This document shows positions 51,101 through 60,200 of a stretch of 64,000 bases of DNA, one piece after another (the first letter of the stretch is position 1; the number at the start of each line of letters is the position of its first letter). The notes beneath the pieces were generated by a model. The model did not search any database. It worked only from the letters and a program-made list of their open reading frames with translations, and was not told where the DNA came from. Source of the stretch: Prinia subflava (lineage: Eukaryota; Chordata; Aves; Passeriformes; Cisticolidae); NCBI RefSeq assembly GCF_021018805.1, contig NC_086250.1:66599322-66663321 (forward strand). The letters run 5' to 3'. The position numbers and the translations under genes were made by a program.

Positions 51101-54100
51101 ATTTATCCTTCTGACCTCTGCAAAGGAATGAGCATATGAATGAGATAATGAGGAAAGGGAAAATTTAGACACAAAGCATTGAATTAATTGAGAGGAAAAG
51201 ACCTGAGGCATCAAGGCCAAAGGGACAGGTGCCAAAAGCAATTGGTTAAAATTCATTTTACCATTCATTCTGAGGCAGAGAGCAGATAGCAAAGCACAGA
51301 CTATGGGGTTGAACAGCTTCCAGCCACCAGAGACAGATTTAGATCTGGTGGGTCTTGGATAATGCTTTAAATGCCCTGGAACCCTAACCTTCAGCTGTGG
51401 CACCCTGGAGACTGTGCTACAGACACAAGAGAGGGGCTTCTGGAAAGGCAAATGTGGAAGCCCAGTCTGCATTTTCACACTGGGCTCAGGGCTCCCACTG
51501 GTGACTGAAGCTTTCACTGGTGGAACAAATTCAGGAATCATCCCCCCAGCGAGCAGCTTTAAATTAACCTGGTTATTTCATCCCAGCTCTTTGACAAATG
51601 ATTTATTTAGCTCATTTGAAACAAGTTCATTTTAATGAAGTTATTTATATAACTCTGTGATGCCATTAGCCAGATTACAGGCTGTCCGAAGGGCATAATG
51701 CATGATGTCATTTCCAACTTAAACCCCTTCTATTTCTTTCATCCTCTAACTTAAGTAGCAGGAGACCAGAACATATGTTCTTCTGTTTCTCTCTAGATGG
51801 CAAAAAGTCATTTGACAGCTGCCAGGTATTATCAGCTCCTTTAGTCACTTCTTCTTTAGCCTAGGGAATCAGATCAGAATGTAAAACACATTTCTGCTAA
51901 AACACAGGGAAATACAGCCCTGTTTGAGGTCTAGAAACATATCACTGTCACTTTTGGAAATGGATAATGTTATCCTGACCACTGCCCTTTAAACTGTCAA
52001 ATTTGTTTTACTGCTTTAATTGCTTCTGAAGATTATTCTCATCAGTTTTTGCATGTCTGTAATAGGAGAAAACAAACTTGTTGTGGCTCGGGTTTCAAAT
52101 TCTACCCTGCCTCATGCTCATACTTCCCCACATGAGTGCCTGGGCACATGGGCACAGAAATCCACTCTACAGAGCACCTGCAATGTTTGAGCCTTGCTGT
52201 GAACAAGAGAGAGCCCAGGAAAAGGCACGTGGGCACTCTAAATCACCACTGGATCTGGGCCCTGGCACTGGGTATAACTTGCACTAAGACCCATTAATTC
52301 TTTGTGAGTTCAGGTAGAATTGCCACCAGCAAGATAAATGTATTTGAAGAACTTGGCCATGCAGTACTGGACTGACATTATTGATGTTATTTATGAAGTG
52401 CTGAGTTTGGAAAATACTGCCTGAGGTCCAGATGTGCTTAAGCATCTTAAGCATCTTTGGTCCTTCTGATGCAAATGCAAACATTTCTAAAGGCTTAGGA
52501 GTAGATGGAAAAGGGCTCTGGAGATTTCAAGAGGATAACCTTGTCTCCCTAAGTTTACCTTTATCTCTTCTTGAATGTAAAGCATCCACAGAAGATTTTA
52601 GGCATATACACTCTAAAGGACACATCTACCTGGACATCACCTCTGAAGTGGTCCCTGATGGACTTTTTTCTCATTAAAAGGGAAAAAATGTGCTCATTTC
52701 TTTTTGTATGAGAGCTTCTAGCACAATTCCTTCCCCAGAAGCTGGCAGGCTTCTGTCCAGACTCCTCATTGTGGGTCCATCCGTGTTCTCCTCAGCAGTG
52801 AAGCCATTTGGAGAGATGTCTCCCTGCAATCACTTCTGCTCACATCCTGCAGCTCTTGTCTCTGACTTTTTAACAACTTTATGGGTTTGTGCTGGAAACT
52901 GGGTCACTGGAAAGATCCAGGGCAAAGCTGAAAAACAGCAAAAAATTACCTATTTTGGACATTTTTCTTAACCCAGATAATTTCAGTAATGTGGCATTCT
53001 GGCAGGGATGGTAGGGGGATCTGCTCCCTCTCTTCTTACACAGAGCACGACATGAACCCAGGGTAGGAAGCCTGATGCTCAGATGGGAAGGATAAAACAG
53101 GGGTCTCACACTCAGTTCCCTGGACTTTCAGATTACCCTCTCACAGGAAAAACCCAAGGCAAGTGACAGAAATCCTTGTCTGGCTCCAAGCGTGCTAGCT
53201 GCAGGAATAAGATCTTTCTTTTTCTTGGTGCTTCTGGCCTTTAGCCTTTAGCCCACCCTCTGAGAATATGGGTGTTCCACAGACCTCTATAGCAAAACAA
53301 GAAGAGTTTAGGCACCTCTTGGACAGCAGTTCCAGAAAGCAAAAGAGATCTACCCCTAATTTTTCAGCAGCGTTTTAGATATTTAAATTTAGATATTAAA
53401 TAGGCTGATCCCATCCTTCACTAATTCCTTCAAATTTTTTTTTTCAATATAAAAGCATTTGGGTTGGTTCTGGAGTTTTTTGTTTCCCAAAAATAAACCA
53501 CTGAGAGAAACCTTCAATAACACTGTACACTGCAAGAAAAATAATCAGCAATGCAGCACAGTATCAAGCATGTGATATAAAAAGAAACATTAAAAACTAG
53601 GGCAGAAGTGACTCTCAGAGGTTGTTTAGGTTGTGTCTCAGGTATACCTATTGACAGAAACTTCAGACTGCCATTAAAGACAGCATGGGCCTGAGAAGCT
53701 GGATTTGTAAACATAAGAAAACCTTAAATTGTGGAGAATACTGCCACAAATAGATTTTCTTTCAGTGCAAAGATTTGGGTTTGGAGTTGTATTCTTCCTG
53801 CCAGCCCTGTGATAATCCAAATGGCAAAAGCAAAACTGGCTGATCTGCTTAGATAGTTGAAGTTGGGCACAGAACAAGAAAGATGAGAAGAACTTAATTT
53901 CATAGTAAAACAAATTTAGGAACAAACTCGAATGAAAATATGAAGGAGATGCTGCTTGCTCACAACCCCTCGAAGTTGAAAAGCTGGTTCCTAGCTTCTG
54001 GATACATCACAGCACCATCTGCCAGCAGAGAGTAAAATTACACCATAAATGGCACATTTTCCCGAAGAAACACTTTGTCCCCTTCAAATGCACAGGGGGT

Positions 54101-54964
54101 TTGGCATTGCTTTTGTGATAATCCAGCATTTAGCAAAAACTGCTAAAAAGCTGAACCTACATAAAAGCTAAATCAACATGCAGCTCCAAAACAAGTTTTT
54201 CCACGGTGGAATAAATCACTCTTCTCCCACAGCTTGAATTTATCAAAATTCAGGATTATGACCATCCAGTTACTGGGGTTTTATGGGTGACATAGGAAGC
54301 AGCTCTTGGCCCTCCGGCTGTCCCTCCCTCCCCTACACAGCTGCAGCCCCCCTGTCCACCCGTGGTCCCCCACACAACCTGTGCACAATGCTATGCAGAG
54401 AGCACCTGCCCACTTTTACCTGTCCCTCCTACAGAAAAAACTACATTTGCCACCTTCTCCTCATGCCTCTGCCTGTGTAGCAGGATGCTTTGCCTGGAAT
54501 GGGAAAAACAACTCGAACAATGCTCTACTTCCAAAGCTATCAGTGTAAATGAAGAATGGCCTCATGCTGCTTTTGGGTCTGATTAGTGCTGAAACCAGTA
54601 TGACACATCAAGCTCAAAGGTAAACATCCTGATAGTGAGACAAAGATGTGGTAGACCTAGTAAAATACCTGGAAAAAAGAACAAACAAGTGCTACTACTC
54701 ATCACTTACCTAGAGGTGCTGAGCTGATACAGGTGGCCTGGAGACATATGACTGACAGTGCATCACTTTATAAAAGCCCAGTTCCACATTTTAACAGCAA
54801 AACAGGGTCTTATAACATACCCCTTCTCAGGAGTATGTGTGGAGACTCCTCCCTTCAGTGGGGATGCCCCTAAAGGTTATTCCTCAGGCTGAGTGAAAGA
54901 AATCTGTCCACAGTTATTGGTATGGGTGAGTAACATCAACCTCTACTTAATAATTGTTCTTGCT

Positions 54965-55006
54965 AGCTTTAATACAATAGCTTTAATACAATTGCTTTAA
55001 TGCAAT
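54965..55006. repeat. Three tandem copies of a 14-bp unit
   Basis: AGCTTTAATACAAT occurs at 54965-54978 and 54979-54992, and as TGCTTTAATGCAAT at 54993-55006. The third copy has two changes. It is a short local array with no other copies seen in the window. Confidence 0.8.
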
Positions 55007-55119
55007 TTCTTCAATATCACTTCATAGTGCACTACATTATAATAGTTACAGCTCCTGTACTGGCTACTAAATAATTCTGACTAATAGCTTTTTGTCTAAT
55101 CATAATCATAATAAATCAT

Positions 55120-55139
55120 ATGTATTTATATAAATACAT
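55120..55139. repeat. 20-bp perfect palindrome
   Basis: ATGTATTTATATAAATACAT is identical to its own reverse complement over all 20 bases. It sits in AT-rich DNA, where such palindromes arise more easily by chance. It contains a TATATAA-like core, but no transcript start is evident. Confidence 0.85.
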
Positions 55140-58100
55140 CTGGTTTGCCATCCTTAATCCTGTGGGACAAAGTTGTATAAAGGTTCAATTACACATAAAT
55201 AAACCTTTACACATAAACTGTTGACAAAGTCTGGGGCTCAGATTGGATCCTGCTCCACTCGGGCTCCTCACTTAGAAGGACTTTAGAAAGCAAGGGGCAT
55301 CCTCTCTGTACCTCAGGACTCAACAGGAGGGTCTCTCTAATGAACTTTGTCTGAAGCTCCCACTCTGCCCACGACACGCTGCCATCAGCGCCTTTGATTT
55401 CGGCACACACAGTAAAGCACTTCCCAGCTGGGATCCATCTGCTCCTCCCATCTGCTCTGTCCTTTCCTCTCCCTTCTCCCCTGCCAGTGACCCTGTGAAG
55501 TCTGATTCCTTCTCCTCTTCTGCTGTCCACAAGCCCATCTTACAGAAACCAGTTCCTCCTTTCTGTTTTCTCGGATATCCCTTCCAAACACCAAATCCTT
55601 CTGGATACTGTGAATTGCACAGCTGCCTTCCTGCTAAACTCAACAGCAGGAACAATGGCTCATCCCAACGTTGCTGGCAGCTCAGATCCATGTAAACCTT
55701 GTCCTCTGCTCGCTGTCTCTGGAATTCTGATCCTCTTTGTTCCCCACATTTAGCCATATCCATGGAACCATTCCTAGTCTTGGAGTGGGTTCTGTGGGAT
55801 TGTTGCTGCCACGGCCCCAAGGTATGAAGAGAGCTGGTCCAGATAGCAACCCAGGTTGTAGGTGTGCGGCCTGCACTGACTGCCTTCAGAGCTCAGGTGT
55901 GCCAGCAGAGGTTTCAGGAAAAAAGAACGACAATGCCCTCATTGCCAGCCCTGCAGACTGGGTATTGAGGGATACATTGCCATTCTCTAGCATTTTCCAG
56001 GACTCTGACACAGGGTAAGTGACAGAGCAGGCACTCAAAACAAATACAATAGAGACTTTCAAGGTGGTCAGTCCATTACAGCCTCACACAGGTGCAAGTC
56101 AGGAAATTACAGGATTGTCACCAAAGACAAGGTCTCAGAATGAGGGAGTGCTCTTTATAGGATTCTTCCTAGGCCAGGCCACAAGGTAATAATTTTTCTT
56201 ACAGGAGATTCACTCTGCAGTGAAGAATCCACACAAACTGCAAACCAGTGCTCTGTTACTCCTTCTTTGCCATCTCTCTCTTTCATGGCAGCTCTTCAGA
56301 GCCTGAGCAATTCTCCATAAGCCAGCCCCTACCAAACTGCAAGCACACAAATGAACAAGTGTTACATAAATACTAGATTGTTTACTTTTTTTTTCTGTCA
56401 GTGAGTAATGAATATATTTGCTGTACTCATATGTAATTTGGTACATGTCTATATACAGACAGAAATCTATGTAAATATGAAAAATCTCATAAACAACCAG
56501 GAATCAAGGCCTCTTCTATGTTTTGCATTTCTTCCCCTGACTCTTGCAGAATAACACTTTATTTCTTCTATTACAAAAAAAGAATCTGCACCAAGCTTTC
56601 TGTCACCACCCATGTAATCAGATTTGGGATTATTAAATTCACACTTTGCCTTCAGGATTTATGGTGAGTCATAAGCATGTCGATCCTCCTTCTCACATCT
56701 TGGCCTTATCAAGCAGCACCACAGTCTCACTTTTCCCCTAATGCTTGAGGAGGCGTGAGTTTGCTGTACCTACAGAGCTATGCTAATTGGGCTTTAATTG
56801 GAGCAGAGGGAAAGACGTTCCATCTCTGGGATGCAGCCGGTGGCTCTGGAACACATGGCAGCAGGGACACCTGGTGGCTACCAGGAACACAGGACCTCTA
56901 GAAGAAAACTCAGTGTGAGTTAGTGAAAAACTAACTTAATCTAAAGAAGAGATTATTAGGTCCTTAGCAAACTCTGTGTTTGAGTCTTTCATCAAGTTAA
57001 ATAGGTATAGATGTATGTAATTGTTTCACTAAGGTGAGATAACTCAGGATTCATGACCCTCATTTGCTCTGTGGAACCAGAGTCTCTTACAAGAGTAAGA
57101 TTTCATCCTGCTCCTGAAACACCAGAGAACTCCAGTCATCATTTTACTGACATATACCTTGAGCCTGATATAAAGTAAATGTTCCTGAGTATGGTTGTAA
57201 CTCATATCTGTGAGGAAAATTATATTCTTTCTACTGCATAAATAGGGAATGGGGCCCAAACAGAGGTCATCATCCCAAACTCTACACAAAGTCTTGCAGA
57301 TTTGTAACTAAAACAGTGGCATAAAATTCCCAGTGGCCCAGTCCTCAACCTGCTGCCACTTCACAGCTTATCATCACTATATATCACTGTGATTTGTCCC
57401 AGAAGAACACCACTGTGTAAAAGGAGGTAGAGATTTTGCAGTTAAAATAATGTTTTATACAAAGTATATCCAGATTAGTAAGATAAAAATATAGTGAAGA
57501 GAAAGTCTTTATATCCAGCATGGAAAAGGCTCATAAGGGAAGGGATGAGATATGGGGAAACTAATTTATGGAAGGAGTCCTCTTCATGTTTGCTGCTTAC
57601 TGCATAAGGTCTTTTTAGAAATTTTCGCATGGTGAAGGCTTATATAAAATTTCAGTATTTTTTCCTGCAGTCTGAACACAGCCTCCTGAGGAAGCATTTT
57701 GGAAGTTCAGGGAAGCAGTATCCTGTTACTTTCAAAGCAAGCCCATAGCTGCCTTGAAACCAAACCAAATTAAACCATCCAAACAAACAAACCCAAAAAC
57801 CAAAGAGAAACAAAAAACCACCACCACAAAAACGAAACAGAGAGGTACTTCAAGGAAGGCAAGTGTAGTGTTCATGCTTCATTTGCTGCAAAAATGGGGG
57901 GAAAAAACCCCAGAAGCTGCAAGACATCATGGCTGGTGAGTCCAACAGCTGTAGGCAACCCTAGAATAGCAAACTGTGTCTCTGCTTTGGCCAAACTAGT
58001 GCCTAAGGGTACTAGACACCTAATTTTTTCCCTGGAAGTCAACTACTGGATGTGGAACTCAAGATTCCTGAGTTTTGATGTCCAGAAATACCAAGTACAC

Positions 58101-58616
58101 ATGCACCAGAATTAATGTGTGCTTTGAACAAAACAGATGCTGTAAATCCTGCTTTCAGCTCCTTATACCCATTACCTTCTTGTCCCAGCTACACATTTCA
58201 TCTCCATACTTCTACCACTATTTTTATGTGCAATGTCTCCTCCCCTAAGCTGCCCTGTCTTCCCATGAGGACACTTTTTAAAGGTCTCAGGGTTTGGGGA
58301 GGACACAGCTGGAGGTCACACATACATGAAGTGGCCAGAAAGGGGCTTTGCAGAAGAGCAATGAGTCTTTTAGACAAAAAATTATAGGCAGGGCATGCCA
58401 TGCACCCTCTTGCCCTCATGTGCCCAGTTTTCCTGCAGGGCTCAGCTCATTTGCCCAGGATCATGGCATCCACAGGCACCCATTCCATGGAGTAGCAAGA
58501 ACCACAAGCTGGGTACCACTACATGCTAGTTTATTCTTGGTTTTATAGATAATTTTTTATAATATCCCTTGGTTTTGTGGGGTTGTTGAGCAGGAGGGAA
58601 ATGAAAAGTAATCAGT

Positions 58617-59040
58617 CACAGAAGGGTTAGGATTTGAAGGGACCTCTGGAGAGTATCCAGTCCGACCCCCCCTGCCAAGGCAGGGTCACCCAGAGCAGGT
58701 TACACAGGAATGCATCCAGGCAGGTTTGGAATGTCTCCAGAGAAGATTCCTACTTCCACTACTTCCCTGGGCAGCCTGTTCCAGTGCTCTGCCACTCTCA
58801 GTGTAAAGTTGCTCCTCATGTTGAGGTGAAACTTTCTGTATTTTAGTTTATGGCCACTGCTCTTCATCTTGCTGCTGGGCACCACCAAGAAATGTCCAGC
58901 ATCATACTCTTGGCACCCACCTTTGAGATATCTACACACATTGAGATTCCCTTCCAGTCTTTCCCAGATTAAAACAGCCCACTTCCCACAGTCTCTCCTC
59001 ATATGAGAGATGCTCCAGAGCCCTCATCGTATGTGTGGCC
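58617..59040 (-). mobile_element. CR1 LINE 3' fragment, about 420 bp, minus strand
   Basis: Reverse-complement CR1 covering the 3' end of ORF2 and the tail. Landmarks on the plus strand are TGAAGGGACCTCTGGAG, CCCCCCTGCCAAGGCAGGGT, GGTTTGGAATGTCTCCAGAG, GGGCAGCCTGTTCCAGTGCT, CTGCTGGGCACCACCAAGAA and CTCATATGAGAGATGCTCCA. It is the longest CR1 piece in the window. Only two CG dinucleotides remain, as expected for an old methylated copy. Minus-strand translation gives fragments of the ORF2 C-terminus (HWNRLPREVVE), the conserved end seen across CR1 elements. The frame does not extend to a full protein. Confidence 0.9.
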
Positions 59041-59049
59041 ATTGATTAG

Positions 59050-59243
59050 GCATTGATAGCCATCTATTGATTAAACACTGGAATGGGCTGCCCAGGGAAG
59101 TGGTGGAGCCAGCATCGCTGGAGGTGTTTAAGGAAAGTCTGGATGTGGCGTTGAGTGCCATAGTCTGGTTGACAGCGTGGTATTCGCTTGTAGGTTGGGC
59201 TCGATAGTCTCGGACACCTTTCCTAACCTAACCGATTCTGTGG
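59050..59243 (+). mobile_element. CR1 LINE 3' fragment, plus strand, rich in CpG
   Basis: GGGCTGCCCAGGGAAGTGGT, GGAGGTGTTTAAGGAAAG, GGTTGGGCTCGATAGTCTCG and CCTAACCTAACCGATTCTGT follow the order of the CR1 3' end. It is a different subfamily from the minus-strand copy beside it, and the two are back to back with their truncated 5' ends about 10 bases apart. It ends about 58 bases before the 40-bp minisatellite. Unlike every other CR1 piece here it retains at least eight CG dinucleotides in its last ~130 bases, which suggests it has stayed unmethylated at the edge of the CpG island. Confidence 0.82.
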
Positions 59244-59300
59244 CGAAGGCCATGTGGATGTTCATGGGGTCTGTCCCCGGGCTCCCTCAGGAGGCGGGGA

Positions 59301-59524
59301 AGGCGCCGTGCGCTTTGTGGCGCCGCGGGCGCTCCGGGCCCCGCGCCGTGCGCTTTGTGGCGCCGCGGGCGCTCCGGGCCCCGCGCCGTGCGCTTTGTGG
59401 CGCCGCGGGCGCTCCGGGCCCCGCGCCGTGCGCTTTGTGGCGCCGCGGGCGCTCCGGGCCCCGCGCCGTGCGCTTTGTGGCGCCGGGAGCGCTCCGGGCC
59501 CCGCGCCGTGCGCTTTGTGGCGCC
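59301..59524. repeat. 40-bp GC-rich minisatellite, about 5.6 copies
   Basis: The 40-bp unit starts CCGCGCCGTGCGCTTTGTGG and ends CGCCGCGGGCGCTCCGGGCC. Copies start at 59301 (first bases diverged), 59341, 59381, 59421, 59461 (two changes in the CGCCGGGAGC segment) and 59501 (partial). The three central copies are identical, so expansion is recent or the array is being homogenised. Since 40 is not a multiple of three, each frame cycles through all three readings of the unit (period 40 residues), and none contains a stop on either strand. The Ala/Arg/Pro-rich open frames are therefore artefacts. Confidence 0.95.
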
Positions 59525-59703
59525 GGGCGGGCGGGCGGAAGCGCCGGGCGGGCGGGCGCGGGCCCTTCCGGCGGGCTCGCAGCGCCTCGCCCCGCCGCCG
59601 CCTCCGCCTCCCCCGCTCGCCGCCCGCCGCCGCCCGGCGCCTCCATCCTGGTACTTGGGAGTCTCCATCCTGGTTTCTCAAGTGCCCGGACCCAAAACAG
59701 GAA

Positions 59704-59709
59704 GTAAGT
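59704..59709 (+). other. Candidate splice donor ending a non-coding first exon
   Basis: The sequence AACAGGAA|GTAAGT gives a six-base match to the intron side of the donor consensus, inside CpG island 2. If used, exon 1 would end at 59703 and would lie somewhere in 59545-59703. That stretch contains a direct repeat of CTCCATCCTGGT (59641 and 59663). No good ATG-initiated frame ends here, so the exon is probably untranslated. The overlapping ACAGGAAGT also resembles an ETS-factor site, so the same bases may have been conserved for either reason. Confidence 0.45.
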
Positions 59710-59917
59710 GCGCGGGGCCCTGCGGGATCGCAGGGCCGGGAGCTCCGGGCAGCGGCGGCGGCCGCGGGCGGAGGGGAGGGGACGGGGCGGGGAGCGGCCG
59801 TGTGCGGCCCCGCGGCTCGGCGCGCTCGGGCCGCGCTGCCGGCCGGGCGGGCAGGGCCGGGCGGGCAGCGGAGCCCGCGGCGGGTCCGTCCAGCGCCGCC
59901 GCCTGCCGAGGGCACGG

Positions 59918-59955
59918 GAAAATGGCGGCGGCCGCCCGGGGCCAAATGGCGGCGC
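59918..59955 (+). promoter_or_regulatory. Pair of YY1-type ATGGCGGC motifs, also a 19-codon open frame
   Basis: GAAAATGGCGGCGG (ATG at 59922) and GCCAAATGGCGGCG (ATG at 59946) are both close to the YY1 core AANATGGCGGC and lie 24 bases apart on the same strand. YY1 sites of this form are known just downstream of transcription starts in CpG-island promoters. The two ATGs share a frame that stops at 59981 after 19 codons (MAAAARGQMAALAAAGQRS), with no splice donor before the stop. If the region is transcribed and retained, this would be an upstream ORF rather than the main protein. Confidence 0.45.
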
Positions 59956-60200
59956 TGGCGGCCGCGGGGCAGCGGAGCTGAGGCGGGCCCGGAGCCGCCG
60001 CCCCGGGGGCAGTGCCGGGGCAGGGGCAGGGCCGCTGCCTCCCGCCGGTGCTCCCCTGGGAGAGCCCTGCGCCAGCCCTGGGCCAGCCCTGGGCCGTGGC
60101 TCCCCGCCTTCCCGGGGAGCTGCCGGGCGGCGGGAGCGCTGCGCGCAGGGAGGAAGCGCACGGACCGACCGGCCCTGGAAATTACTGAACCCGGCTCCCT

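Larger units (their letters stand above)
48136..58616. other. Intergenic sequence
   Basis: About 10.5 kb without a recognised exon, RNA gene or transposon. It holds an A-rich run at 49499-49512, a three-copy 14-bp repeat at 54965-55006 and a 20-bp perfect palindrome at 55120-55139. The longest open frame outside the CpG islands (194 codons, minus strand, 50957-51541) lies here but shows no recognisable motif; see findings. Confidence 0.5.
59280..60200. promoter_or_regulatory. CpG island 2, probable promoter of a rightward gene
   Basis: About 0.9 kb of very GC- and CG-rich DNA that begins with the 40-bp minisatellite and ends abruptly in AT-rich sequence near 60220. It contains many GC-box-like runs, two ATGGCGGC (YY1-type) motifs at 59922 and 59946 and a good plus-strand splice donor at 59704. 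No TATA box is seen. The build fits a TATA-less broad promoter. The direction is inferred from the donor and the YY1-type sites, both on the plus strand; bidirectional activity is possible. All six frames are open over hundreds of bases because stop codons are rare in such DNA. Confidence 0.8.

Noticed and set aside
55320..55820. 166-codon minus-strand frame
   Set aside because: Overlapped by two other minus-strand frames and by a plus-strand frame, with no domain or repeat signature; treated as chance in a locally GC-richer patch.
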